Assembly (NCBI GenBank): GCA_945494195.1
Contig: CALYVJ010000012.1
Span: 1 to 15,254 of the forward strand
Direction of reading: 5' to 3'
DNA length: 15,254 bases
Source of the DNA: an uncultured Selenomonas sp.
GTDB lineage: Bacteria; Bacillota; Negativicutes; Selenomonadales; Selenomonadaceae
Made by a program: the position numbers and the translations under genes. The notes beneath the pieces were generated by a model that had not been told where the DNA came from, ran no database searches, and saw nothing but the letters and a program-made list of their open reading frames with translations. This document shows positions 1-7,765 of this stretch, in pieces (the stretch's first letter is position 1; the number at the start of each line of letters is the position of its first letter).

Positions 1-63
1 TGGCGCAAAACAGATAAACAAGCGGTAAAACGATGCAAATATGCCAAAATACCGCAGAATTAA
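1..63 (+). other. Open frame at window edge, possible tail of an upstream gene
   Basis: Reading from base 1, one plus frame stays open for 20 codons and stops with TAA at 61-63; the other two plus frames stop within the first 28 bases. It could be the C-terminus of a gene that starts before the window, but 20 open codons arise easily by chance and I recognise nothing in the residues. The same stretch carries a 6-bp inverted repeat (GCGGTA at 22-27, TACCGC at 50-55), which may be chance. Confidence 0.2.
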
Positions 64-75
64 TGGACACGCCGA

Positions 76-84
76 TGCTATAAT
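76..84 (+). promoter_or_regulatory. Extended -10 promoter for iolG-iolE
   Basis: The bases TGCTATAAT form a perfect -10 hexamer (79-84) with the TG-N extension that lets sigma-70 work without a good -35. No convincing -35 lies 16-18 bases upstream. Transcription would begin near base 91 and leave a leader of about 70 bases before iolG. I saw no catabolite-repression site I could defend. Confidence 0.5.
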
Positions 85-162
85 AAAGATAAAGTTAATC
101 AAGAAGAACAAATGAAGTAATCAGAAGTTCTTCAAATAATTGAGCGAAAGGCGGAGAGAGTA

Positions 163-1188
163 ATGATTAAAGTAGGTATTATTGGTGCAGGCCGTATCGG
201 ACATGTCCATGGGGAAAGCATTTCAAAATTTGTGAAACATGCAAAAATCAAGACGATTGCTGACCCGTTTATGAATGAAAAGACGGAAGCATGGGCCAAG
301 TCCTTGGGGGTTGAAAAAACAACCAAGGATTATCATGAAATCCTCAATGATCCTGAAATCGAAGCTGTGCTGATTTGTGCCTCCACGGATCAGCATTCAC
401 CGCTTTCCATCGAGGCTTTGCGGGCTGGCAAGCATGTATTTTGTGAAAAGCCCATTGATCATGATGTAGAAAAAATCAAGGAAGTCCTGGCTGTGGTAAA
501 GGAAACAGGCAAAAAGTATCAAGTGGGCTTCAATCGCCGGTTTGACCACAATTTCCAGGCTGTGCGCCAGGCGGTTAAAGATGGCCGGGTGGGCAAACAG
601 CAGATTATCAAGATTACGTCCCGCGACCCGGAGCCGCCCTCTATTGATTATGTAAAAGTATCCGGGGGCATTTTCCTGGATATGACGATTCATGATTTTG
701 ATATGGTGCGTTATTTATCTGGCGCTGAGGTAGAGGAGGTCTATGCGGCTGGTTCGGTTACGGTAGACCCGGAAATCGGCAAGGCAGGCGATATCGATAC
801 GGCGGTCATTACGCTGAAACTCGATAATGGTGCCACGGCTGTCATCGATAATTGCCGTGCAGCCTGCTATGGCTATGATCAGCGGGCAGAGGTATTTGGC
901 GATCAGGGCTGCATTGCCATCAGTAACGATTCGGATTCCAATGCGGTATTCAGCGGGAAAGATGGCGTGGTAGCCGAGAAGCCGATGTTCTTCTTTTTGG
1001 AGCGTTATATGATGGCCTATGCGAAAGAAGTGGACAGTTTCGTAGAGGCTATTGTCCATGATACGGAGACGGAAGTAAATGCCAAAGATGGGTTGGAACC
1101 CGTGCTGATCGGCCTTGCTGCCAAGAAATCCGTAGAGGAACACCGCCCGGTACGCATTGAAGAAATCCGCAGCCAGTATGGCCTTTGA
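163..1188 (+). CDS. iolG: Inositol 2-dehydrogenase (Gfo/Idh/MocA family)
   Basis: A 341-residue cytoplasmic NAD-dependent oxidoreductase, the usual length for IolG, which oxidises myo-inositol to scyllo-inosose (2-keto-myo-inositol). The N-terminal Rossmann fold shows GAGRIG at residues 8-13 and the family motif EKP at 95-97, with K96 the expected catalytic lysine. The C-terminal half carries the pattern DMTIHDFDM, placing D173 and H177 where the family has its catalytic Asp and His. The start is ATG at 163, with GGAG at 153-156 ahead of it. iolE follows after 25 bases, which supports the inositol assignment over other sugar dehydrogenases of this broad family. The exact substrate (myo-, scyllo- or chiro-inositol, or a related sugar) cannot be read from sequence alone. 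Confidence 0.85.
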   Translation: MIKVGIIGAGRIGHVHGESISKFVKHAKIKTIADPFMNEKTEAWAKSLGVEKTTKDYHEILNDPEIEAVLICASTDQHSPLSIEALRAGKHVFCEKPIDHDVEKIKEVLAVVKETGKKYQVGFNRRFDHNFQAVRQAVKDGRVGKQQIIKITSRDPEPPSIDYVKVSGGIFLDMTIHDFDMVRYLSGAEVEEVYAAGSVTVDPEIGKAGDIDTAVITLKLDNGATAVIDNCRAACYGYDQRAEVFGDQGCIAISNDSDSNAVFSGKDGVVAEKPMFFFLERYMMAYAKEVDSFVEAIVHDTETEVNAKDGLEPVLIGLAAKKSVEEHRPVRIEEIRSQYGL

Positions 1189-1213
1189 TCAGGAAAGAAA
1201 GGAAGTATGCAGT

Positions 1214-2101
1214 ATGGCAACGATTAAGCTGGGCATTGCGCCTATTGCTTGGACGAATGATGATATGCCGGATTTAGGCAAGGAAAATACCTTTGAGCAG
1301 TGTGTCAGTGAGATGGCATTGGCTGGGTTTACCGGCTGCGAAGTCGGGGGCAGATACCCCAGGGATACGGCTGTACTGAAAAAGGCCTTGGCCCTGCGTG
1401 GCATGGAGATTGCCAGTGCCTGGTTCAGTTCCTTCCTGCTGACCCAGCCCTATGAGCAGGTGGAAAAAGATTTTATTGCCCATTGTTCCTTCCTGAAAAC
1501 CATGGGAGCCAGATTCTGCAACGTAGCGGAGCAGGGCAACAGTGTCCAGGGTAAATTGGATGTACCTGTCTTTGACGGCAAGCCGGAAAATACCGCAGAG
1601 CAGTGGAAGCTCTTGACGGAAGGCTTGGACAAGCTGGGGAAAGTAGCCAAGGACATGGGGATGACGATGACCTATCATCACCACATGGGGACTGGTGTTC
1701 AGACTGAGGCCGAAATTGACCGATTGATGGAAAACACCAATCCGGATTATGTTTGGCTGCTCTATGATACTGGTCATCTGGTCTGCTCCGGGGAGGACTA
1801 TCTGGGGATTTTGAAGAAATATATGTCCCGTATCCGTCATATTCATCTAAAGGATGTGCGGCTAGATGTGCGCCAGCGGGTGATTGATGAGAAGATGAGC
1901 TTCCTGGATGGTGTACGGGCAGGGATGTTTACGGTTCCCGGAGATGGGGATGTGGATTTTGCGCCGATTTTCGATTATGTGAATAAGAGTGATTTTGATG
2001 GCTGGTACATAGTTGAAGCGGAGCAAGACCCTGCTAAAGCCAATCCGTTGGAATATGCCCAGAAAGCCCGCAAATATATCCGCGAGAAGGCCGGACTGTA
2101 A
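1214..2101 (+). CDS. iolE: Inosose dehydratase (2-keto-myo-inositol dehydratase)
   Basis: A 295-residue TIM-barrel protein of the sugar-phosphate isomerase/epimerase superfamily that dehydrates scyllo-inosose to a trihydroxycyclohexane-dione. It matches IolE as I know it from Bacillus almost throughout: GIAPIAWTNDDMP (7-19), GFTGCEVGG (38-46), SSFLL (72-76), YHHHMGTGVQT (154-164), LLYDTGH (182-188), HLKD (211-214), GMFTVPGDG (237-245) and VEAEQDP (267-273). E43, D185, H211 and E268 are plausible metal or substrate ligands. The frame is open upstream to 1157, overlapping iolG, but AAAGGAAG at 1198-1205 sits correctly for ATG 1214, and family proteins begin there. It is cotranscribed with iolG; the next enzymes of the pathway do not follow. 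Confidence 0.9.
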   Translation: MATIKLGIAPIAWTNDDMPDLGKENTFEQCVSEMALAGFTGCEVGGRYPRDTAVLKKALALRGMEIASAWFSSFLLTQPYEQVEKDFIAHCSFLKTMGARFCNVAEQGNSVQGKLDVPVFDGKPENTAEQWKLLTEGLDKLGKVAKDMGMTMTYHHHMGTGVQTEAEIDRLMENTNPDYVWLLYDTGHLVCSGEDYLGILKKYMSRIRHIHLKDVRLDVRQRVIDEKMSFLDGVRAGMFTVPGDGDVDFAPIFDYVNKSDFDGWYIVEAEQDPAKANPLEYAQKARKYIREKAGL

Positions 2102-2133
2102 TATTATTTTGCATGTGTGGAAACACCCCCTAT

Positions 2134-2174
2134 AGCAAAACAGCCTCAAGGCGATGCCTTGGGGCTGTTTTGCT
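2134..2174. terminator. Bidirectional terminator hairpin between convergent genes
   Basis: A 19-bp stem with one G-T wobble and a three-base loop (GAT at 2153-2155). It lies 32 bases after the iolE stop and 20 bases past the lysA stop on the other strand. The outer arms hold AAAA and TTTT, so either strand gives a GC-rich hairpin followed by a short U run, but no long U tract lies outside the stem. Confidence 0.7.
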
Positions 2175-2194
2175 GCGATGCGATTGAGAGCGGC

Positions 2195-3454
2195 TTATTT
2201 TACCAGGGAACCCGGGTATCTGAGGGTGGCAAAATAGTCGTCGATGGTCTGGGCACGACGGATGAGTTCGATGCTGCCGTCTTCCCGGAGCAGCAGCTCA
2301 GCACACCAGAGTTTGCCGTTGTAATTGAAGCCCATGGCACTGCCGTGAGCACCTGTATCGTGGATGATGACCAAATCGCCGATGTCGATTTTCGGAAGCT
2401 TCCGGTCGATGGCGAATTTGTCGTTGTTTTCACAGAGGGAACCGGTGATGTCGTAGAGGTGATCGCAGGGCTCGTTTTCTTTGCCGGCAATTGTGATGTG
2501 ATGGTAGGCACCGTAGAGAGCCGGACGCATGAGGTTGGCCATGCAGGAGTCGAGACCGATGTAATCCTTGTAGGTCTTTTTCTCGTGAAGAACGGTGGAG
2601 ATAAGCCAGCCGGCAGGACCGGTCATGGCGCGGCCGCTTTCCGTCATTATGCCGGTTTTGGTAAGGCCGGCGGGAACCATCATTTCGTTGTAGAGCTTAT
2701 GGATGCCCTCGCCGATTTCCATGAGATTCAGTGGTTCCTGCTCAGGCAGATACGGGATTCCGAAGCCGCCGCCAAGATTGACAAATTCCACTTTGATATC
2801 CAGTTTTTCTTTGAGTTCTACAGCCAGGGTAAACATCAGTTTTGCTGTAAATAGGAAGGCTTCCGTACGGCGTTCATTGGAAGCAACCATGGTGTGAAGG
2901 CCAAAGCGTTTGATGCCTTTTTCTTTGGCAATCTTGTAAGCTTCAAAGAGCTGTTCGCGGGTCAGCCCGTATTTTGCTTCCGTCGGTTTGCCGATGATGT
3001 CATTGCCTTCGATGAGGTCGCCAGGATTGTAGCGGAAGCAGATGATGTTTGGCAGACCGGCGTTTTTCTCCAGATATTCGATATGGGAGATGTCATCTAA
3101 GTTGATGATGGCACCGAGCTCGATGGCCTTTTGGAATTCATCTGCTGGGGTATCGTTCGAGGTCAAGAGGATTTCCTCTCCTTTGACGCCAGCAATGTCG
3201 GAAAGCAAAAGCTCAGCGAGGCTGCTGCAGTCGGTGCCAGCTCCTTCTTCATGCAGGAGCTGTACGATACGTGGATTCGGCAGCGCTTTGACGGCGAACT
3301 GCTCTCGGAAGGAGGGGGCCCAGGCAAAGGCTTTTTGCAACGCGCGGATATTTTCGCGGATGGCGTGTTCGTCATAGATATGGAATGGCGTTGGATATTT
3401 CTTGACAATTTCTTGGAGTTGTTCTTTATTCAGTGGGAAAGATTTTTTTGCCAT
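2195..3454 (-). CDS. lysA: Diaminopimelate decarboxylase-type PLP enzyme
   Basis: A 419-residue fold-type III PLP decarboxylase, most likely converting meso-diaminopimelate to lysine. Visible landmarks are FAVKALPNP with the PLP lysine K56, the phosphate-binding loop GGGFG (228-232), ESGR (272-275), RPALYGAYH (310-318), CENNDKF with the conserved cysteine C341, and DTGAHG/FNYNG near the C-terminus with Y378. Where canonical family members have HIGS, this one reads MVAS (189-192), so the His that stacks on PLP appears replaced by Met; H187 is nearby. This fits a distinct clade of long LysA-like proteins in anaerobic Firmicutes. The start is ATG 3454 with AGGAGG complementary to 3464-3469. It is a single-gene unit. 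Other substrates (carboxynorspermidine, other amino acids) are less likely but not excluded. Confidence 0.8.
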   Translation of the reverse strand: MAKKSFPLNKEQLQEIVKKYPTPFHIYDEHAIRENIRALQKAFAWAPSFREQFAVKALPNPRIVQLLHEEGAGTDCSSLAELLLSDIAGVKGEEILLTSNDTPADEFQKAIELGAIINLDDISHIEYLEKNAGLPNIICFRYNPGDLIEGNDIIGKPTEAKYGLTREQLFEAYKIAKEKGIKRFGLHTMVASNERRTEAFLFTAKLMFTLAVELKEKLDIKVEFVNLGGGFGIPYLPEQEPLNLMEIGEGIHKLYNEMMVPAGLTKTGIMTESGRAMTGPAGWLISTVLHEKKTYKDYIGLDSCMANLMRPALYGAYHHITIAGKENEPCDHLYDITGSLCENNDKFAIDRKLPKIDIGDLVIIHDTGAHGSAMGFNYNGKLWCAELLLREDGSIELIRRAQTIDDYFATLRYPGSLVK

Positions 3455-3512
3455 ATTGGTATTCCTCCTGCCGTTTATAGAGAATAATTATTAACTGTAA
3501 AATTGTAAATAA

Positions 3513-3541
3513 ATTATAACAAGACAGCATAATAAAGTCAA
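3513..3541 (-). promoter_or_regulatory. Near-consensus sigma-70 promoter for lysA
   Basis: On the minus strand TTGACT (complement of 3536-3541) is followed after exactly 17 bases by TATAAT (complement of 3513-3518). Transcription would start near 3506, giving a leader of about 50 bases. That is too short for the long lysine riboswitch, so no lysine riboswitch is indicated. Confidence 0.85.
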
Positions 3542-3611
3542 TATTTATAAAAAATTAGTATACTCATTAAGTTGTCGATCTGACTATCAGCAGATTTTCA
3601 TTTCGATGTAA

Positions 3612-3639
3612 TTGTCCTGTAACACACAGCTACTACAAT
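3612..3639 (+). promoter_or_regulatory. Probable promoter for the lipoprotein gene
   Basis: TTGTCC at 3612-3617 and TACAAT at 3634-3639 are separated by 16 bases. The elements are moderate matches to the sigma-70 consensus. They are correctly placed for the gene starting at 3690 and divergent from the lysA promoter. Confidence 0.45.
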
Positions 3640-3689
3640 AAATTTGTTTTGTTGTGGCAAAGTGTAACGATAGGGAGGGGCGATATAGT

Positions 3690-4661
3690 ATGAGAAAGAA
3701 AAACAGTATAGTTTTATTGGTCATGTTATGCTTGTGTGTCATAGTATCGGGATGTGCCGGTGTGGTGACCTTGGATGGAAGGGGACCAACTTCCCTGGAA
3801 GATACCACCTTGACCGGGCAGTACTCGACGATGCAGCTTAAGTTCCCTAAGGTAAAGGAAAACGACCTTGCGGATATCTTGGGGCTCATAATATGGAAAC
3901 CAAATCCTGGTCAGGCAAGGCTGGAGATACGAAAATCGCGGTAGAAACTGGCTGTTATGACCCGGCGAAGAATTATTGGATCAATCTTGACAGCGAAGCA
4001 GAAGATGCGGTGAGAAGATTCAAAGCCTTGCATTTTAATGTGGAAAATGTGACCAATGAACAGACAACGCTGGATGGTCGGGCTGCCAGAAAGATTGATT
4101 TTGACTATAGTGAGAGTTCGGAAAAATATCATTGTACGCTTTACCTTGCCGTGGTGGATAACAAGGAACTTTGGGCGATTGCTTTTAGTACGAAGCAGGG
4201 GAAGGAAATGCCTCAGGAAGTATTGGATAGCCTTAAATTAGCTGCTTATTCCCAAGGACGCCAGCATTCAGCAGAAAATAGCGGAAAATACGCCGCAGGT
4301 TGCCATTGAGGGGCTCACCTTTGAGAAAGATGATTTGCGATTTAAGTATCTTTGCTTGAACTTGAAGAACACCGACCCGCAGCGGACTATTGCCAACTAC
4401 CGGGTAAATATCTATAAATACGATAGAAACGGCCAGCTGGTACCGAAGGAGAGAAAATATTCCAGTGAAGCCAGTGAGTTGTGTGAATACGATGATAAGA
4501 TTTTGCCAGGGCAGTATACCAATGAGCAAAAGGGCTGGCGGGTTCGGCCTGAGGCGGATATTGGCAAATATGAGGTAGAACTTGAGTCCATTACATATAC
4601 TGATGGTTCTGAATGGAAGGCTGTGGATGGCCAGCAAATCCGGACGTCGGTATCCATATAA
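3690..4661 (+). pseudogene. Frame-shifted lipoprotein gene, three reading-frame segments
   Basis: It starts at ATG 3690 with GGAGGGG at 3674-3680. The N-terminus is a lipoprotein signal: MRKK, a hydrophobic run, then lipobox VSGC with C22. That frame stops at 3944. A second frame, open from 3851 to 4309, continues the protein (TKSWSGKAGDTKIAVETGCYD, then a DGRAARKIDFDY stretch). A third, open from 4242 to 4661, continues again (EGLTFEKDDLRFKYLCLNLKN). Adding one G to GGGG at 3881-3884 and removing one base from TTCCC at 4249-4253 restores a single reading frame of about 323 residues, since the shifts cancel. Restored, it is a lipidated surface protein with a small middle domain and a C-terminal domain ending YTDGSEW, which resembles DUF5780/FxLYD-like extracellular domains. 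Function unknown. It is either a decaying gene or two homopolymer sequencing errors. Confidence 0.75.
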
Positions 4662-4675
4662 AATTCGTGGGAGAG

Positions 4676-4720
4676 ACGCCGTGGGGCAGTCTGTTTATCA
4701 GACTGCTTCACGGCGTTTTT
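4676..4720 (+). terminator. Rho-independent terminator after the lipoprotein gene
   Basis: An 18-bp stem (4676-4693 with 4699-4716, two G-T wobbles), a five-base loop and the run TTTTT at 4716-4720. It begins 15 bases after the stop at 4661. Confidence 0.9.
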
Positions 4721-4740
4721 GCCCGCGGCCCCATTGGTTC

Positions 4741-4769
4741 TTTTCATCAGCAGGCATAAATGATACAAT
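4741..4769 (+). promoter_or_regulatory. Extended -10 promoter for the DUF1232-topB run
   Basis: TGATACAAT at 4761-4769 is an extended -10, with TTTTCA at 4741-4746 as a weak -35 at 17-base spacing. It lies directly after the terminator and about 50 bases before the DUF1232 start, so it probably drives the four genes up to 10321. Confidence 0.55.
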
Positions 4770-4804
4770 GGGGCTAGATTATGTAGAAAAGAAATAACCG
4801 CTGT

Positions 4805-4811
4805 GAGGAGG
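4805..4811 (+). promoter_or_regulatory. Ribosome binding site that fixes the DUF1232 start
   Basis: GAGGAGG at 4805-4811 lies inside the longest open frame (GTG 4803) and touches ATG 4812, so neither can be used well. ATG 4818 is six bases away, the correct spacing. Confidence 0.75.
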
Positions 4812-4817
4812 ATGAAG

Positions 4818-5198
4818 ATGCGCCGATTCCTGAGTTTTTTGAAATTATTCCGTTATGATCTGATTGTACTGCTGACTGCGCTGCGTCATCGGGATACGCC
4901 GCGGCGTATTAAGGGGCTGTTGGCCCTGGCGGTTGTTTATTTGGTGAGTCCTGTCGATATCATTCCCGATGCGGTGCCTATGGCGGGAATATTAGATGAT
5001 ATGGTTATCGTTCCCACGGCGATATGCGGCCTTACGAATATGCTGCCCTCCCATGTGCGCCGGGAGGCAGAGAGGAAGGCGGAGCGGATTGCCCGCTATA
5101 TGCCGCTTTTCATGATTGGCGCGTCGCTATTTATTTTGTTGTGGGTGGGCTTGTTCGTGTATGGAGCCTACCGCTTGTTTGTTTATATCGCGGGATAA
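4818..5198 (+). CDS. DUF1232 (YkvA-like) membrane protein
   Basis: A 126-residue protein with a basic N-terminus. Residues 33-65 match the DUF1232 core: a hydrophobic run, then YLVSPVDIIPDAVPMAGILD (41-60) followed by DMVIVP. A second hydrophobic segment at about 97-123 is a clear membrane span, and the charged stretch between them (80-94) is rich in Arg and Glu. Members such as Bacillus YkvA have no established biochemical role that I can state. The start at ATG 4818 is chosen by ribosome-site spacing. topB follows after 25 bases, so the two are probably cotranscribed, though this does not by itself suggest a function in DNA metabolism. Confidence 0.8.
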   Translation: MRRFLSFLKLFRYDLIVLLTALRHRDTPRRIKGLLALAVVYLVSPVDIIPDAVPMAGILDDMVIVPTAICGLTNMLPSHVRREAERKAERIARYMPLFMIGASLFILLWVGLFVYGAYRLFVYIAG

Positions 5199-5207
5199 TA
5201 GCTTAGA

Positions 5208-5214
5208 AGAGGAG
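5208..5214 (+). promoter_or_regulatory. Ribosome binding site supporting the TTG start of topB
   Basis: AGAGGAG at 5208-5214 is nine bases before TTG 5224, the codon where the protein begins to match topoisomerase III. The frame is open further upstream to 5116, but that would overlap the DUF1232 gene by more than 80 bases. Confidence 0.7.
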
Positions 5215-5223
5215 ACTGTTACA

Positions 5224-7749
5224 TTGCGTTTATATATTGCCGAGAAACCGAGTGTTGGGCGTGAACTGGCAAAGTGCCTGGCTGGTCCGGTGATTCGTCA
5301 TGATGGCTATCTGGAGACTGGGGAGGGGATTGTGACCTGGCTGTTTGGCCATATCCTTCGCCAGGCGGAACCCGATGAATACGACCAGCGGTTTAAACGC
5401 TGGCGGGCAGAGGATTTGCCGATAATCCCGGAAACGTGGAAATTATTCGTGGCAAAGGACTGCGAAAAGCAGTTTGCCATTGTCAAAACGCTGATAGAAA
5501 AGGCCGATGAAATCGTTCATGGCGGTGACCCGGACCGTGAGGGTCAGCTGCTGGTGGATGAGGTGCTCGATTATATCGGCACCACCAAACCAGTAAAACG
5601 AATCCTTTTAAATGCGCTTGATGAGAAGAGCATCAAAAAGGCCAACAGCAGCTTGCGGGAAAATAAGGATTTCGTCAACCTGAAAAAATCGGCCTTGGCC
5701 AGAGCACGGGCTGATTGGCTGATTGGCATGAATCTTTCCCGGGCGTATACTTTAGCTGCCCGGCGGGCTGGCCACGATAAGCTGGTACTTCCCATCGGAC
5801 GGGTCAAGACCCCGACCCTTTCGCTGGTGGTGCGCCGGGAACGGGAAATCGAGAATTTCAAGCCGGTGGATTATTACACCATCAAGGGAACCTTTACCCA
5901 TGAGAACGGAAGTTTTCAGGCGCAGTGGAAGCCTCAGGATACAATGGCTGGTCTGGACAGTGAAAACCGGCTGGTAGATAAGCAGATTGCGGAGGAGAAA
6001 TTGGCAGCCTTTGGCCAGGCTCCGCTTGATGGGGTGATATCTGCTTATCAGAAAACCAAGAAACAAGAGCCGCAGCCACTGCCCTTTTCGCTGTCGACCT
6101 TGCAGGTGCTGGCCGGCAAGATGTATGGCTATGCACCGCAATTGGTGCTGGATACGGCCCAGAAGCTTTATGAGAAAAAGCTTACGACTTATCCCCGTTC
6201 GGATTGTGAGTATCTGCCGACCAACCAATTTGGCGATGCGGGGGTAATCCTTCGTAACTTGGCAGAAGCTGGTGATGCGGAAGTAGCAGAGTGGGCACCA
6301 AAGGCCGATGCGAAGGCAAAGAGCCGGGCTTGGAATGATAAAAAGATTTCGGCTCATCACGCCATCATCCCGACAACGGTGAAGGCCAACGTCCTGACGA
6401 TGACAGAAGAGGAACGGAACCTTTACCATCTGATTGCCCGGGGGTATATCGCGCAGTTCTATCCGGTTCATGTCTATGACCAGACGAAGGTGGAAGTTAC
6501 CTATAAAGAGGAGATTTTTACGGCCAGCGGCCGTACGGAGCGCGATTTAGGCTGGAAAATCATGTACCAGTCCAAACGGAGAAAGGCGGAAGATGAGGAC
6601 GACAACAAGGACGAGGAAGATGAGAGCAAGACGCTGCCGGTGATGAAGAAAAAGGACAGTGTGAACTGGTCGGCGGGGGACATTACCCAGCGGGCAACGA
6701 AACCTCCGGTGCGGTTTACGCCATCTACTTTGCTGGCTGGCATGAAGGAAATCCATAAATACGTCAAAAATCCGGAAGCCAAGAAACAATTGAAGGATGT
6801 TTACGGCATCGGCACTGAGGCTACCCGGGCGACGATTATCGATGATCTCATCAAGCGCAAGTTCATGACGGCGAAGGGCAAGAAGAAATATCTCAGCCCC
6901 ACACCGGCGGCTTATTTGCTGGTGGATGCTCTGCCGGATGAAATGACCTATCCGGATTCTACGGCTATCTGGGAGGATAAGCTTCACTCCATGTCAGAAG
7001 GGGATGGTTCCCTGGAGGAGTTCCTAAAGGGGCAGATCGAATTCACCACCCGTCTCTGTGAAAAGGCAGGAGCCGTGAAGATGGAAGTCACCGGGGAAAA
7101 TGTTTGTCCGGCCTGCCATCAAGGCGTCCTTATGCAGCGCAAGGGGAAAAATGGCATTTTTTGGGGCTGTTCCAATTATCCCAAATGCCGTATGACCTGT
7201 AACGATAAAGCAGGCAAACCCGATATGGAAGATGCGAAGCTGCGTCTTAACCGCAACCCGCGGCGCATGGCCCAGGCGACGATTTCGGCGTCGGCGCTGG
7301 CACGCCAGGAAAGTGCGGCGGGAAATAATTCGTCAGTCCCCTTTAAAAGGAAATATGAATCTCAATCCGTGGTGTCGTATGCGGCGCAGGAATACTCGGC
7401 CCCGTCCTGCCAGGACATGGATGAACTCAACAGCCTTTTTTCGCCGGTGGATTATGAAGCGCAGCTGGCGGAAGATATGCAGAGCTATACGGCTGCCAAG
7501 CCCCGGAAAAGCGGCTGGCAGGACTGGAATAATAAGCCGAAATATTCGGCAAGTCCTATGGAACATATGAAGGAAAATGAAGGAAAGGGAAGCAAACAGG
7601 CGGATAAGGACAAATATCTCTGCCCGCGCTGCCGAGAGGGGCATCTCAGGCAGATTCGCGGCAAGAACGGCGTCTTTTGGGGCTGCAGCAACTATCCGCG
7701 CTGTACGGCGACTTTTGATGACAGCCACGATAAACCGTTGCTGTCGTAA
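5224..7749 (+). CDS. topB: DNA topoisomerase III, type IA, with two zinc ribbons
   Basis: An 841-residue type IA topoisomerase that cuts and passes single DNA strands, relaxing negative supercoils and separating linked DNA. The TOPRIM domain opens with YIAEKPSVG (E7) and has the metal-binding DPDREGQ (D102, D104, E106). The active-site tyrosine is Y323 in LTTYPRSDCEYLP. IGRVKTPTL (191-199) and the region 290-320 belong to the clamp domains. An acidic and lysine-rich insert lies at about 450-476. The C-terminus adds two four-cysteine zinc ribbons, at C628/C631/C649/C655 and C800/C803/C821/C827, both containing GKNG(I/V)FWGCSNYP. They are joined by about 140 residues of polar, low-complexity linker. 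It is read from a TTG start and followed 16 bases later by a helicase gene. Confidence 0.9.
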   Translation: MRLYIAEKPSVGRELAKCLAGPVIRHDGYLETGEGIVTWLFGHILRQAEPDEYDQRFKRWRAEDLPIIPETWKLFVAKDCEKQFAIVKTLIEKADEIVHGGDPDREGQLLVDEVLDYIGTTKPVKRILLNALDEKSIKKANSSLRENKDFVNLKKSALARARADWLIGMNLSRAYTLAARRAGHDKLVLPIGRVKTPTLSLVVRREREIENFKPVDYYTIKGTFTHENGSFQAQWKPQDTMAGLDSENRLVDKQIAEEKLAAFGQAPLDGVISAYQKTKKQEPQPLPFSLSTLQVLAGKMYGYAPQLVLDTAQKLYEKKLTTYPRSDCEYLPTNQFGDAGVILRNLAEAGDAEVAEWAPKADAKAKSRAWNDKKISAHHAIIPTTVKANVLTMTEEERNLYHLIARGYIAQFYPVHVYDQTKVEVTYKEEIFTASGRTERDLGWKIMYQSKRRKAEDEDDNKDEEDESKTLPVMKKKDSVNWSAGDITQRATKPPVRFTPSTLLAGMKEIHKYVKNPEAKKQLKDVYGIGTEATRATIIDDLIKRKFMTAKGKKKYLSPTPAAYLLVDALPDEMTYPDSTAIWEDKLHSMSEGDGSLEEFLKGQIEFTTRLCEKAGAVKMEVTGENVCPACHQGVLMQRKGKNGIFWGCSNYPKCRMTCNDKAGKPDMEDAKLRLNRNPRRMAQATISASALARQESAAGNNSSVPFKRKYESQSVVSYAAQEYSAPSCQDMDELNSLFSPVDYEAQLAEDMQSYTAAKPRKSGWQDWNNKPKYSASPMEHMKENEGKGSKQADKDKYLCPRCREGHLRQIRGKNGVFWGCSNYPRCTATFDDSHDKPLLS

Positions 7750-7765
7750 TGGATAAGGAGAGAAT

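Noticed and set aside
22..55. Inverted repeat GCGGTA/TACCGC as an operator
   Set aside because: Six-base arms 22 bases apart are easily found by chance, and it lies upstream of the promoter with no second copy.
2117..2854. A 245-codon plus-strand open frame opposite lysA
   Set aside because: It lies wholly antisense to a well-supported decarboxylase gene, starts inside the terminator region, has no ribosome site, and its residues look like a shadow translation.
3455..3512. A lysine riboswitch in the lysA leader
   Set aside because: The leader is only about 50 bases, far too short for the lysine riboswitch, and no such fold is seen.
3881..3887. Programmed -1 frameshifting at the GGGG run of the lipoprotein gene
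   Set aside because: No canonical X XXY YYZ slippery heptamer is present, and a second shift of opposite sign would also be needed, so mutation or sequencing error is simpler.
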